Numbered from the stretch's first letter, positions 43,146-52,537 are shown. The stretch is 59,909 nt of DNA from Caenimonas koreensis DSM 17982 (GCF_009646335.1 NZ_WJBU01000025.1:1-59909); one strand, 5' to 3'. A program made the numbers and translations. Notes: generated by a model from the letters alone, not told the origin.

Positions 43146-43568
43146 TCACTCCATGCCCATCTTCCTGAACCGGTCGATCGTTTGCAGCTCGGCGATTTCC
43201 TTGAAGTCGTCGAGCTCATAGAACTGCCGCACCTCGATCTCTGCGGACATGCCAGGCCCGACGGGGTTCGGAAAGCGCCGCGACCACTCAAGCGCCTCGG
43301 CGCGGTCGCGCACCTGGATCATGGTGTAGCCGGCGATCAGCTCCTTGCTCTCGGTGAAGGGGCCGTCAGTCACGTGGCGCACATCGCCGTCGTAGCGAAT
43401 GCGCCAGCCCTTGGACGACGGCTGCAGGCCCGAGGCATCGAGCAGCACACCGGCCTTGGCAAGCTCCTCGTGAAAGTCGCCCATCTCCTTGAACATCTGT
43501 TCGGAGTGGGGCGGGAACCGGCCGGCTTCTGAATCAGCGGTGGCCTTGACGATGATCATGAACTTCAT
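43146..43568 (-). CDS. YCII/DGPF-domain protein 1
   Basis: A 140-residue protein with MKFMIIVKATADSEAG at the start and VTDGPFTESKELIAGYTMIQV in the middle, the DGPF motif. Proteins of this group are the conserved neighbours and likely targets of ECF42 sigma factors; their biochemical role is not settled. Confidence 0.9.
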   Translation of the reverse strand: MKFMIIVKATADSEAGRFPPHSEQMFKEMGDFHEELAKAGVLLDASGLQPSSKGWRIRYDGDVRHVTDGPFTESKELIAGYTMIQVRDRAEALEWSRRFPNPVGPGMSAEIEVRQFYELDDFKEIAELQTIDRFRKMGME

Positions 43569-43685
43569 GCTGCGCTCCTGTGTGTGTGGTGGCTGTACCT
43601 ACACGACGAATCGCGATGCGCAGAATCGACAAGTGCCGACTACGTATCGATTTACGTAACGGCTGACGCCCGGTTGCTGTGCCGC

Positions 43686-44042
43686 TCAGATGAAGCAGGG
43701 GCCGGTCTCGCGCACCTCGATCGTGGCCCACTGCGCCGCCGGGCACTGCCGAGCCACCTCAAGCGCGTCTTCACGCGTGGGCACATCGACCAGGAAGAAT
43801 CCACCGACCATTTCCTTGGCCTCGGCGAAAGGGCCGTCGAGCACCTGGGCATGGCCGGCGCGCACCTGTACACGAGTGGCGCGCTGGTCCTGCGACTGCA
43901 GCGACTCCACGCCGCGCAGCACCCCGCGCTCTTTCAGCTCGCTTGCGAAGCGCAGCATGCGTTCGTACACGGCTTCGCCTTCTGCCTGCGAGCGCTCCTG
44001 GCGCTGGCCGACTGGCTCATGGATGAGGAGCATGTAGGGCAT
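43686..44042 (-). CDS. YCII/DGPF-domain protein 2
   Basis: A 118-residue protein, MPYMLLIHEP... with VLDGPFAEAKEMVGGFFLVDV, a second and diverged DGPF protein. A 117-base gap separates it from the first DGPF gene downstream, which could hold another promoter read by the sigma factor. Confidence 0.9.
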   Translation of the reverse strand: MPYMLLIHEPVGQRQERSQAEGEAVYERMLRFASELKERGVLRGVESLQSQDQRATRVQVRAGHAQVLDGPFAEAKEMVGGFFLVDVPTREDALEVARQCPAAQWATIEVRETGPCFI

Positions 44043-44051
44043 GCCGCGGCC

Positions 44052-44585
44052 TCAACGCAGCGTCATGCGCTGGAAGAACGAGATGACGCGCACCGTTTCG
44101 CCGGGCGTGTCGATCTTCATCGGCCGCTGCTGCTTTTGCAGCTGCTCCTGTGTGATCTGCGCATGCATTTCCATCACGCCGAACTCAGCCACGATGCGCT
44201 TGGTGGACACCTGCCCCTTTTGCACCGGATGGTTGGATTCCAGGATGGTCTGCTCCAGCTGGTCAGGCCCGAGCCAGCGGTAGGTGCCGGACGACTTGAA
44301 CTTCGGACCATTGAGCGACCAGCGGCCATCGCACTCGAAGCGCAGCACGTTCTCGCCGTTGTAGGTGTCTTTGGATATCTGCTTGCCGTTGGCATAACGG
44401 CTGAGCTCCACGTGCCGCCATGAGCCGATGAGCCATTGCGCCGTAGTGGTGCGCTGCGCGCTGGCCGCCGGGCATGGAACGGAGGCCGCAGGCGTCGATG
44501 CCGGCGCGGCAGCAGGCTGCTGGGCCGCGGCACTGAACCCGGCAGTCACTGCAGCGGCACAAAGAAGGTGTTGAAGCGTTTTCAC
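44052..44585 (-). CDS. Secreted lipocalin-like hypothetical protein
   Basis: A 177-residue protein with a signal peptide (cleavage near AAAQQ), an Ala/Pro linker and a domain starting TAQWLIGSWRHVELSRYANGKQISKD, which resembles small lipocalin-like beta barrels. Nine bases before the second DGPF gene, so probably part of the ECF42 locus. Confidence 0.72.
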   Translation of the reverse strand: MKTLQHLLCAAAVTAGFSAAAQQPAAAPASTPAASVPCPAASAQRTTTAQWLIGSWRHVELSRYANGKQISKDTYNGENVLRFECDGRWSLNGPKFKSSGTYRWLGPDQLEQTILESNHPVQKGQVSTKRIVAEFGVMEMHAQITQEQLQKQQRPMKIDTPGETVRVISFFQRMTLR

Positions 44586-44629
44586 GCCCTCAGTCTACAA
44601 AGAAACCGCCAGCCGCTGCCAGCGCCTGT

Positions 44630-45394
44630 TCAGACTTTCGAGAAGTCCGGCTTGCGCTTTTCCATGAAGGCGCCGAATGCTTCTCTGGCTGCGGGCTCAC
44701 CCAGCATGCGGCCAAAGCTCTGCCCTTCATCGGCCATCTGCTGCATCACCAGCTGCGTCTGGCCCTTCTTCATCAGGCGCTTGGTCTCGATCAAGGACGA
44801 AAGCGGCTTGGCTGCGAGCTTGCGCGCAATGCTTTGCGCCACGTTGTTCGCCTCCGTCGGCGGCACGACGCGGTTGACAAGGCCCACTTCAAGCGCGGCT
44901 TCGGCCATGAACGGCTCGCCCAGCAGCAGCGCCTCGGCAGCGCGGTGGTAGCCGAGCATTTGCGGCACGAGCAGGCTCGACGCCGCTTCGGGGCACAGGC
45001 CAAGATTGACGAAGGGCATCGAGAACGCCGCGTTGTCGCCGGCATAGACCAGATCGCAATGGAACAGCATCGTCGTGCCCACGCCCACAGCGGGGCCGCA
45101 CACGGCTGCCAGCAGCGGCTTGGTGAAGGTGGCGATGCCGCGCAGGAAGCGGAACACCGGCGACTCCATGCCCTGCGGCGGCTTGTTGAGGAAGTCGCCG
45201 ATGTCGTTGCCGGCGCTGAAAATCGTCTCGTGCCCCTGGAAGACCGCTACGCGGATCGATGCGTCGGCCTCGGCGGTGGCGAGCGCATCGGCCATCGCGC
45301 CATACATCGCGGCAGTGATGGAGTTCTTGCGGTCAAGCCGGTTGAGCGTGATGGTCATCACGCCAGCTTCGACGTGGGTAAGGATGTCGGTCAT
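44630..45394 (-). CDS. Enoyl-CoA hydratase/isomerase
   Basis: A 254-residue crotonase. IFSAGNDIGDFL and CGPAVGVGTTMLFHCDLVYA form the oxyanion hole; FVNLGLCPEAASSLLVPQMLG keeps one glutamate at the position used by isomerases (a Pro-Glu-Ala segment). It overlaps the upstream DsbA-type gene by four bases and closes the fatty-acid cluster. Confidence 0.9.
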   Translation of the reverse strand: MTDILTHVEAGVMTITLNRLDRKNSITAAMYGAMADALATAEADASIRVAVFQGHETIFSAGNDIGDFLNKPPQGMESPVFRFLRGIATFTKPLLAAVCGPAVGVGTTMLFHCDLVYAGDNAAFSMPFVNLGLCPEAASSLLVPQMLGYHRAAEALLLGEPFMAEAALEVGLVNRVVPPTEANNVAQSIARKLAAKPLSSLIETKRLMKKGQTQLVMQQMADEGQSFGRMLGEPAAREAFGAFMEKRKPDFSKV

Positions 45395-45993
45395 GGTGTC
45401 GCTTTCAGCAATGCTTCCTGTACAAAATCGAGTCGGTCCTGGCCCCAGAACATGTCGCCATCAACGAAGAAAGTCGGTGCGCCAAACACGCCACGGGCAA
45501 CGGCCTCCTGCGTCACGGCTTTGAGGCGCTCTTTGACTTCAGCGTCGGCGGTGAGGGCCAGAAATTGTTGCGTATCGAACCCGGCGGCTTCGAGCACAGC
45601 GCCCACCACCGCCGGATCGTTCATGTTGCGCGCCTCCACCCACAGCGCGCGATACATCGCGTTGCCGTAGTCGATGAATTTTTCAGGTTCACGCATCTGC
45701 AAGCCCACGGCACCACGCATCAGCATGAGCGTGTTGATCGGGAAGAACGGGTTGTGCACGAAAGGCGCGTTGTAGCGGCGCGCGAAGCGCTGCAGGTCGT
45801 CCTGCATGTAGCGGCCCTTGGGCGCGACTTCCATGGGTGACCGGTTGCTCGTTGCCTGGAACACACCCCCCAGCAGCATCGGCCGGTAGTCGATATGCGC
45901 GCCGGTCTCGCGCGCGATGGCCGGCATCTGCGTCCACGCCAGGTAGGCGGCGGGGCTGCCGAAGTCGAACCAGAATTCCACCGTCTTGGTCAT
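45391..45993 (-). CDS. 2-hydroxychromene-2-carboxylate isomerase-like (DsbA family)
   Basis: A 200-residue kappa-class GST/HCCA-isomerase-type protein: VEFWFDFGSPAAYLAWTQMPAIARETG with the conserved serine, and GVFGAPTFFVDGDMFWGQDRLDFV at the C terminus. Such enzymes use glutathione. The ATG at 45993 shares a base with the SDR stop (TGATG). In this context it may act on a CoA ester or detoxify a by-product; that is inference. Confidence 0.88.
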   Translation of the reverse strand: MTKTVEFWFDFGSPAAYLAWTQMPAIARETGAHIDYRPMLLGGVFQATSNRSPMEVAPKGRYMQDDLQRFARRYNAPFVHNPFFPINTLMLMRGAVGLQMREPEKFIDYGNAMYRALWVEARNMNDPAVVGAVLEAAGFDTQQFLALTADAEVKERLKAVTQEAVARGVFGAPTFFVDGDMFWGQDRLDFVQEALLKATP

Positions 45994-46736
45994 CAGAATT
46001 TCTCCATCCAGGGCCGCATGTCCAGCTCGTGCGTCCACGCGTCGCGCGGCTGCTTGTGCAGCATCCAGTACGCCTCGGCAATGTGGTCGGGGTTGACGAT
46101 GCCGTCGCGATCTTTCAGCGCATAGCGATCGGGGAAATTGTCGCGGATGAACGCCGTGTCGATCGCGCCGTCGATGATCGTGTGGCACACATGGATGCCG
46201 CGCGGGCCCAGCTCGCGCGCCATGCTTTGGGCCAACGCGCGCAGCGCGTGCTTGGCACCTGAGAAGGCGGCAAAATTTGCCGAGCCACGCAGTGATGCGG
46301 TGGCACCCGTGAAGATGATCGTGCCGTGCGGTCCCTCGCCCTCACGCGCGACCATGCGCTTGGCCACTTCGCGGCCATTGAGAAAGCCTGCGAAGCAAGC
46401 CATCTCCCACACCTTCATGTACCTGCGCGCTGTTTCATCGAGGATGCTCGACGGCACGTTCGCGCCGATGTTGAAGACCATCACCTCGATCGGGCCGATC
46501 GTCGTCTCGATGTCGTCCACCAGGCGCACAACCTCCGCTTCGACGCGCGCATCGGACGAGAAGCCGTGCGCCCTGCCGCCATCCGCCTCGATCTGCTCGA
46601 GCGTGCTTTTGAGCTTGTCGAGATTGCGGCGGGTTGCGCACACCGTGTAGCCGCCCTTGGCGAATCGCCGCGCGACGGCGCCGCCCGTGGCGTCACCCGC
46701 GCCGATAACGAGGCATACCGGCGATCTGTCACTCAT
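45993..46736 (-). CDS. SDR-family oxidoreductase lacking the catalytic tyrosine
   Basis: A 247-residue SDR-fold protein with a GAGDATGG cofactor motif (12-19). The usual YxxxK reads FSGAK (Phe158, Lys162), so the acid/base tyrosine is absent; this pattern recurs in a subgroup of SDRs whose C-terminal block reads like ARELGPRGIHVCHTIIDGAI. It may be non-catalytic or use another mechanism. Confidence 0.88.
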   Translation of the reverse strand: MSDRSPVCLVIGAGDATGGAVARRFAKGGYTVCATRRNLDKLKSTLEQIEADGGRAHGFSSDARVEAEVVRLVDDIETTIGPIEVMVFNIGANVPSSILDETARRYMKVWEMACFAGFLNGREVAKRMVAREGEGPHGTIIFTGATASLRGSANFAAFSGAKHALRALAQSMARELGPRGIHVCHTIIDGAIDTAFIRDNFPDRYALKDRDGIVNPDHIAEAYWMLHKQPRDAWTHELDMRPWMEKF

Positions 46737-46739
46737 GGC

Positions 46740-47549
46740 TTACTCCTTGTAGTACACGATCTGGTGCGAGGTGGCGAGCAGTTGGCCCTGCTCATTCCAC
46801 ATCTGCGCCGATTGATCGAAGTACCCATTGTGGAACGCTTGCGCCTGCGCCTGGGCCATCAGGTAGCCGGTACCCACAGCCTTGAGTTGCGCATCACCTG
46901 CATGGAAGTACACCGTCATCGACACCGTGCCGACTGGCGTGAACTTCGAGCGGCGCAGCCAGATGCGCGGAAAGAACACATCGCACAGCGCCGTGAGCGA
47001 CGCAAAGTCGAGCGCACGCACGGGCGTGTCGCGCACCCAGACCTGCGTGCGGCTGTGCTCCTGGTCGGCGCCGTCCCATGTCTCGGGAAGGCTGCCTTCC
47101 ACGCTGCGCACTTCATACCTGTTGAGCCATTCGACGCGGCTGCGGCGGCTCACGACGGGCACGTCTTGCACCGGCGGCACCGCCGGCATCGCATCGCTGC
47201 TCGGCGACCAGATTTCGCGGCGCGCAGCGGTGACCGCCGTGCCCGTCATCACAACGCCATCCGCCTGGCGAATCTCCAGCGTCCAGTGCTGTGTGGAGCG
47301 ATTCGTTCGAGCGGGGCGGGCTTCGACGGTGAACGCGCCATCGGCCAGCGCAGCGGCAAAGTTGACTGTGAGCGAGAGCGGCTCGCCCAGCCGCTTTGGA
47401 TGCAGCATCACCGCGTTGATCATCTGCGCAGCGGTGATGCCGCCGTAAGGCCCGATCATGTTGGCGTAGGCCGGGCTCGTCGCGCCGGTAAACAGGTTGT
47501 CGCCAGCGGGTTGCAGCGCAATCGCCGCGTCGAACGCGTGGCCGCTCAT
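46740..47549 (-). CDS. Double-hotdog acyl-CoA thioesterase family protein
   Basis: A 269-residue TesB/AcotC-like protein. An N-terminal hotdog (NMIGPYGGITAAQMINAVMLHP; LSLTVNFAAAL) is followed by a second one (LDFASLTALCDVFFPRIWLR; GYLMAQAQAQAFHNGYFDQSAQMWNEQGQLLATSHQ). The ATG at 47549 overlaps the upstream hydrolase stop by four bases. Confidence 0.87.
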   Translation of the reverse strand: MSGHAFDAAIALQPAGDNLFTGATSPAYANMIGPYGGITAAQMINAVMLHPKRLGEPLSLTVNFAAALADGAFTVEARPARTNRSTQHWTLEIRQADGVVMTGTAVTAARREIWSPSSDAMPAVPPVQDVPVVSRRSRVEWLNRYEVRSVEGSLPETWDGADQEHSRTQVWVRDTPVRALDFASLTALCDVFFPRIWLRRSKFTPVGTVSMTVYFHAGDAQLKAVGTGYLMAQAQAQAFHNGYFDQSAQMWNEQGQLLATSHQIVYYKE

Positions 47550-48421
47550 GCAGCAGCAGGCCTTGTTGCCGCAAGCTGCGTGAGCCACTGCGACAGGCGC
47601 GGCCACAACTGCGCCTGATGCTCACTGCGAAACGCGCCGAAGTGGCCCAGGCGGCGGATGCCCAGGTCAGCGGGCGCGAGGCTGGTGACTTCACGCGGCG
47701 CGTTCTCGTAGAGATTGATCAGGCTGTGCGTGCCGGCCAGCGTCATCAACTCGTCGTCGGTGATCGACAGGGCTTGAACCGGGAATCGCGCATCGGCGTA
47801 CTGCACACGCACCGCTTCGCCTTCGGCGCCAACGCTGTAGTTCGGGTTGAGGCACCACCTGCGCCACTGCATGATCACGCCCGCTGGCAAGTCGCCAACC
47901 TTGCGCAGCTTCTTGCCGGGGAAGTAGCCGCACAAGCGCGTTGCGAGGGGCACCAGGAAGAACCAGAAATACGGGACGATGCGCTTGAGCTGCGGCGCGT
48001 TCTGCCGCCAGTAGCCGCTGCCGGCTGCAACGCTGAGCAGGCCGCTGACCTTGTGCTTGTTGGTGAGCATGCCGGGCAGCTGCGCACCCAGGCTGTGGCC
48101 CAGCAGGTAGAGCGGGCGGTCGGGCAACGCGGCGTGCGCGTTGTCGATCACGGCTTCGTAGTCGCGCGTCCAGTCGAAGAGATCAGCGTTGAAGCCCTTG
48201 AGGCCTGCGCCGCTCGGGCCTGAGTCACCACTGCCGCGATAGTCGAACGTGGTGACGCGCCAGCCTTGCGTGGACAGCCACTGCGCAAACGCCTCGTAGT
48301 AATCCTGCCGCACGCCCATGGCGCCGCCGATGACCACACTGCCACGATTGCCATTGGCCGTTTCGAACACGCGGGCCGAGAGGCTCGTTCCGTCCGCAGC
48401 CACGATGGTTTGCGCTTTCAT
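47546..48421 (-). CDS. Alpha/beta hydrolase
   Basis: A 291-residue hydrolase with FDYRGSGDSG and the nucleophile elbow GHSLG, an Asp (TDDELM) and a His (GHFGAF) completing the triad. It is of the serine aminopeptidase S33/YheT-like type. It may hydrolyse an ester or thioester in the cluster's pathway. Confidence 0.88.
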   Translation of the reverse strand: MKAQTIVAADGTSLSARVFETANGNRGSVVIGGAMGVRQDYYEAFAQWLSTQGWRVTTFDYRGSGDSGPSGAGLKGFNADLFDWTRDYEAVIDNAHAALPDRPLYLLGHSLGAQLPGMLTNKHKVSGLLSVAAGSGYWRQNAPQLKRIVPYFWFFLVPLATRLCGYFPGKKLRKVGDLPAGVIMQWRRWCLNPNYSVGAEGEAVRVQYADARFPVQALSITDDELMTLAGTHSLINLYENAPREVTSLAPADLGIRRLGHFGAFRSEHQAQLWPRLSQWLTQLAATRPAAA

Positions 48422-48445
48422 CCGGCTCTCCTCGCAAAAAACAGA

Positions 48446-49651
48446 TCAGACGCGCTCGAAGATCCCCGCTGCGCCCTGCCCCATGCCCACGCACATCGTG
48501 ACCATGCCGTACTTCAGATTCTTGCGCTGCAATGCGTGAATCACTGTCGCCGATCGGATAGCACCCGTCGCGCCAAGCGGATGGCCCAGTGCAATAGCGC
48601 CGCCCATCGGGTTGACCTTGCTCGCATCAAGGCCAAGCGTGTTGATCACGGCAAGTGACTGCGCGGCGAATGCTTCGTTGAGCTCGATCCAGTCGATGTC
48701 GTTCTGGTTCAGGCCCGCGTAGCGCAACGCTGCCGGAATCGCCTCGATCGGGCCGATGCCCATGATGTGCGGCGGCACGCCACGGCTCGCGTAGCTCACG
48801 AAGCGCGCGAGCGGCTTGAGGCCGAAGCGCTTGACGGCGGCTTCACTCGCGAGGATGAGCGCACCTGCGCCATCCGATGTTTGCGAGCTGTTGCCTGCCG
48901 TCACTGAGCCACGTGCAGAGAAGACTGTACGCAGTTTGGACAGGCCTTCGACGGTTGTGTCGGGGCGCGCGCCTTCATCGAGGTTCACGGTGCGCGTGTT
49001 CACGGTCACTTCAGCCGATTCGAGATTGACGCTGCGCTCGGCCACTTCCACCGGCGTGATTTCACTGGCGAACTCGCCGGCCTTCATTGCGGCAATCGCC
49101 TTCATGTGCGACTGGTAGGCAAATTCATCCTGCGCATCGCGAGAGACCTTCCATTGCTGCGCAACCTTCTCGGCCGTCAGGCCCATGCCGTACGCGATGC
49201 CGTAGCTTTCGATGTCATCCGGGTTGGTGAAGATCGTGGGCGACAGCGACGGCGAGTTGCCCATCATCGGCACCATCGACATGCTCTCTGTGCCCGCCGC
49301 GATCATCACGTCGGCCTCGCCTACGCGAATGCGGTCTGCCGCCATCTGCACTGCAGACAGGCCTGAGGCGCAAAAGCGGTTGACCGTGATACCGCCCACA
49401 CTCTTGGGCAGGCCTGCGAGCACCGCGCCGATGCGCGCAACGTTCAGGCCCTGCTGCGCTTCAGGAATCGCGCAGCCGCAAATCACGTCTTCGATGGCCT
49501 TCGGGTCGAGCCCCGGGACTTGCGCGAGCGCTGCACGCAGGGCCGTGGCGAGCAGGTCGTCAGGGCGCGTGTTGCGGAAGTAGCCGCGATGCGAGCGGCC
49601 GATGGGCGTGCGCGTGGCGGCAACGATGTAGGCTTCCTGGACTTGTTTCAT
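48446..49651 (-). CDS. fadA: Acetyl-CoA C-acyltransferase (3-ketoacyl-CoA thiolase)
   Basis: A 401-residue thiolase. The acyl-accepting Cys in NRFCASGLSAV, the NEAFAAQ region, GGAIALGHPLGATG (His) and CVGMGQGAAGIFE (second Cys) are complete. It cleaves 3-ketoacyl-CoA in beta-oxidation, following the HAD/ECH enzyme encoded upstream at 50138-52537. GGAGCC precedes the ATG. Confidence 0.93.
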   Translation of the reverse strand: MKQVQEAYIVAATRTPIGRSHRGYFRNTRPDDLLATALRAALAQVPGLDPKAIEDVICGCAIPEAQQGLNVARIGAVLAGLPKSVGGITVNRFCASGLSAVQMAADRIRVGEADVMIAAGTESMSMVPMMGNSPSLSPTIFTNPDDIESYGIAYGMGLTAEKVAQQWKVSRDAQDEFAYQSHMKAIAAMKAGEFASEITPVEVAERSVNLESAEVTVNTRTVNLDEGARPDTTVEGLSKLRTVFSARGSVTAGNSSQTSDGAGALILASEAAVKRFGLKPLARFVSYASRGVPPHIMGIGPIEAIPAALRYAGLNQNDIDWIELNEAFAAQSLAVINTLGLDASKVNPMGGAIALGHPLGATGAIRSATVIHALQRKNLKYGMVTMCVGMGQGAAGIFERV

Positions 49652-49698
49652 GTAAGGCTCCTGAAGTGGCCCTCGCCTGCAGGCGAAGGCTGTTTGAC

Positions 49699-50088
49699 TT
49701 AACTCCTTCCCCCTTCGGGGGAAGGTTGGGATGGGGGCATCGCTTTGCTGAGCGCATCGCTAATCACAGTCAACACCCCATCGATATTCCGCAACGGCTG
49801 GTCCGTCGCAAATCGCAGCACGACAAACCCATCGCGCCGAAAAAATGCATCCCTGACTTCGTCGTACTCCACACTCTGGTGATGCTGCGACCCGTCAAGC
49901 TCCACGATGAGTTTCGGGTCGAGGCATGCGAAGTCGGCAATGTAGTTTCCAACCGGGTGCTGTCGCCTGAACTTCGCGCCCAGTTGCTCCCGACGAAGAC
50001 GCGACCACAGGCGCCTCTCCGAATCGGTCATGTCCCGACGCAGTTCCCTTGCGAATGTTTGCGCTTTTGGTGTTGGGTAGTTATTCAT
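49699..50088 (-). CDS. DUF559 (Vsr-like) endonuclease-domain protein
   Basis: A 129-residue protein: ARELRRDMTDSERRLWSRLRREQLGAKFRRQHPVGNYIADFACLDPKLIVELDGSQHH carries the restriction-like core of DUF559 proteins. The last residues (PPSQPSPEGG) are coded by a palindromic repeat at 49705-49725. The gene stands between thiolase and the HAD/ECH gene of a fatty-acid operon and is flanked on both sides by similar repeats, so it looks like a later arrival. Confidence 0.85.
   Translation of the reverse strand: MNNYPTPKAQTFARELRRDMTDSERRLWSRLRREQLGAKFRRQHPVGNYIADFACLDPKLIVELDGSQHHQSVEYDEVRDAFFRRDGFVVLRFATDQPLRNIDGVLTVISDALSKAMPPSQPSPEGGRS
49705..49725. repeat. GC-rich palindromic repeat 1
   Basis: CCTTCCCCC-TTC-GGGGGAAGG, a 9-bp stem with a three-base loop, overlapping the 3' end of the DUF559 gene. 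Confidence 0.8.
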
Positions 50089-50105
50089 GCATGCCCCCAT
50101 CCCGG

Positions 50106-50126
50106 CCTTCCCCCGGAGGGGGAAGG
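50106..50126. repeat. GC-rich palindromic repeat 2
   Basis: CCTTCCCCC-GGA-GGGGGAAGG, the same stem as 49705-49725. It lies just upstream of the DUF559 gene and 12 bases from the end of the HAD/ECH gene. Confidence 0.8.
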
Positions 50127-50137
50127 AGGAAGGCAAT

Positions 50138-52537
50138 CTAGTTGCGTACCGGTTTACCCGTCGACAGCATCCCCATGATCCTCTCCTGCGTCTTCTCATG
50201 CGTGAGCAGCGCGCAGAACGCCTGGCGTTCCAGCGTCATCAGGTATTCCTCGGTGACCAATGTGCCGGGATCCACATCGCCACCCGTGACCACATTCGCG
50301 ATCAGCGATGCGATATGGAAGTCGTGCTGGCTGATGAAGCCGCCGTCGCGCATGTTCACGAGCTGGCCCTGAATCGTCGCCTTGCCACTGCGGCCCGCCA
50401 CCGGGAACTGCCGCTTGTGCGGCGGGCGGTAGCCGCCTGCGAACATGGCTTTCGCCTCGTTGATGGCAACGTAGAGCAGCTCGTCCTTGTTCGGCACGAT
50501 GATGTCGCTCCAGAGCAGGTAGCCAAGCTGGCGGGACTCGATCGCACTCGTGCCGACCTTGGCCATCGCCGCGGCGGTGAAGCCTTCAGTGAGGAAGGGC
50601 AGCAAGTCCTTGTGCGTCGATTCAGCTTGCCGCTCGGCCGCGCGGCGCGCGATGTACGTCAGGCCACCGGCACCAGGAATCAGGCCGACGCCCACTTCCA
50701 CCAGGCCGATGTAGCTTTCCATCGCCGCAACCCGGCGCGCAGAGTGAATGGCAATTTCGCAACCACCCCCCAGCGCCATGCCGCGAATCGCAGAGATCAC
50801 CGGCACGTTCGCGTAGCGCATGCGCAGCATCGTCTGCTGCAAATGGCCTTCTGCTTCGTCGATTGCGCTCACGCCCACGGCGATGAACGCCGGCAGCATG
50901 GCCTGCAAATCTGCACCGACGGAGAACGGGTCGTCGCCCGACCAGATCACCACGCCTTGATAGTCCTTCTCGGCCATCTCGACGGCGAGCTGCAAGCCTT
51001 CGGCAACTTCAGGGCTGATCGCGTGCATCTTCGTCTTGATGCTGGCGATGACGACTTCATCGTCCATCGTCCACAGGCGAATCGCGTCGTCTTCATGCAG
51101 CGTCTTGCCTGCCGTGGCGAACGAAGGCGCGTTGCTGCCGCGCACGGCTTCAGGAAAGTGCTGGCGCGAGTAAACGGGCAGCACGCGCTTGGGCTCGAAC
51201 TTGCCGTGCGTCGGGTTCCACGAACCTTCAGGTGAGTGCACGCCGCCTGCATCGGCGACCGGGCCCTTGAACACCCACTCGGGCAGCGGCGCGCTCGACA
51301 GCGTCTTGCCTGCGGCGATGTCTTCCTGGATCCACTTCGCCACTTGCGCCCAGCCTGCTTCCTGCCACAGCTCGAATGGGCCCTGGCTCATGCCGAAGCC
51401 CCAACGCATGGCGAAGTCCACATCGCGCGCCGTGTCGGCAATCGACGCGAGGTGAACAGCGGCGTAGTGAAAACTGTTGCGCAGGATCGCCCACAGGAAC
51501 TGGCCCTGCGCGCCTTCTGATTCACGCAACAGCTTCAGGCGCTCGCCCGCAGGCTTCTTCAGCATGCGGCCATACACCTCGTCGGCCTTCTCACCGCCGG
51601 GCACGTAGTCCTTGCTTGCAAGATCGAAGCGCAGCACATCGCGGCCGACCTTCTTGTAGAAACCAGCCTTCGACTTCTGGCCGAGGTTGCCCATCTCCAG
51701 CAGCGTCTTCAGAACTTCCGGCGTGCCGAAGCTCGCGTAGAAGGGATCAGTTTCCGCGTTCAGGTTGTCCTGCAAGGTCTTGACCACATGCGCCATCGTG
51801 TCGAGGCCCACCACGTCGGCAGTGCGGAACGTGCCGCTCGATGCGCGGCCCAGCTTCTTGCCGGTGAGGTCATCGACCACGTCGTACGTCAGGCCGAAGT
51901 TCTCGACCTCTTTCATCGTGGCCAGCATGCCGGCGATACCAACACGGTTGGCGATGAAGTTCGGCGTGTCTTTTGCGCGCACAACGCCTTTGCCCAGCGC
52001 GCTCGTCACGAAGGTTTCGAGGTCGTCGAGGATGTGCGAATCCGTGGTGGGCGTGTTGATCAGCTCGACCAGGTACATGTACCGCGGCGGGTTGAAGAAG
52101 TGGATGCCGCAAAAGCGCGGCTTGATTTCTTCAGGCAGCGCTTCGGACAACTTGGTGATCGACAGGCCCGACGTGTTCGACGCGACGATGGCATGCGGCG
52201 CAACGAAGGGCGCGATCTTCTTGTAGAGATCGAGCTTCCAGTCCATGCGCTCGGCAATCGCTTCGATGATCAAGTCGCAGTCGCGCAACTGCTCCATGTG
52301 CTCTTCGTAGTTGGCCTGGCCGATGAGCGCTGCGTCGTCGGCAACGCCGAGCGGTGAGGGCTTGAGCTTCTTCAAGCCTTCGACCGCCTTGGTGACGATG
52401 CCGTTTTTCGGGCCTTCCTTGGCGGGCAGGTCGAACAGCACGACCTGCACCTTCACGTTGACAAGATGCGCAGCGATCTGCGCGCCCATCACACCGGCGC
52501 CGAGCACGGCGACTTTCTTGACGTTGAAACGGCTCAT
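50138..52537 (-). CDS. 3-hydroxyacyl-CoA dehydrogenase/enoyl-CoA hydratase fusion
   Basis: A 799-residue two-function beta-oxidation enzyme with the dehydrogenase first (VAVLGAGVMGAQIAAHLVN; NTSGLSITKLSEALP; GIHFFNPPRYMYLVELI) and a crotonase domain last (VSAIRGMALGGGCEIAIHSARRVAA; GLVEVGVGLIPGAGG). This order is the reverse of FadB and matches FadN-type proteins. The ATG at 52537 is better spaced from AAGGA than the one at 52543; both are possible. Confidence 0.92.
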   Translation of the reverse strand: MSRFNVKKVAVLGAGVMGAQIAAHLVNVKVQVVLFDLPAKEGPKNGIVTKAVEGLKKLKPSPLGVADDAALIGQANYEEHMEQLRDCDLIIEAIAERMDWKLDLYKKIAPFVAPHAIVASNTSGLSITKLSEALPEEIKPRFCGIHFFNPPRYMYLVELINTPTTDSHILDDLETFVTSALGKGVVRAKDTPNFIANRVGIAGMLATMKEVENFGLTYDVVDDLTGKKLGRASSGTFRTADVVGLDTMAHVVKTLQDNLNAETDPFYASFGTPEVLKTLLEMGNLGQKSKAGFYKKVGRDVLRFDLASKDYVPGGEKADEVYGRMLKKPAGERLKLLRESEGAQGQFLWAILRNSFHYAAVHLASIADTARDVDFAMRWGFGMSQGPFELWQEAGWAQVAKWIQEDIAAGKTLSSAPLPEWVFKGPVADAGGVHSPEGSWNPTHGKFEPKRVLPVYSRQHFPEAVRGSNAPSFATAGKTLHEDDAIRLWTMDDEVVIASIKTKMHAISPEVAEGLQLAVEMAEKDYQGVVIWSGDDPFSVGADLQAMLPAFIAVGVSAIDEAEGHLQQTMLRMRYANVPVISAIRGMALGGGCEIAIHSARRVAAMESYIGLVEVGVGLIPGAGGLTYIARRAAERQAESTHKDLLPFLTEGFTAAAMAKVGTSAIESRQLGYLLWSDIIVPNKDELLYVAINEAKAMFAGGYRPPHKRQFPVAGRSGKATIQGQLVNMRDGGFISQHDFHIASLIANVVTGGDVDPGTLVTEEYLMTLERQAFCALLTHEKTQERIMGMLSTGKPVRN

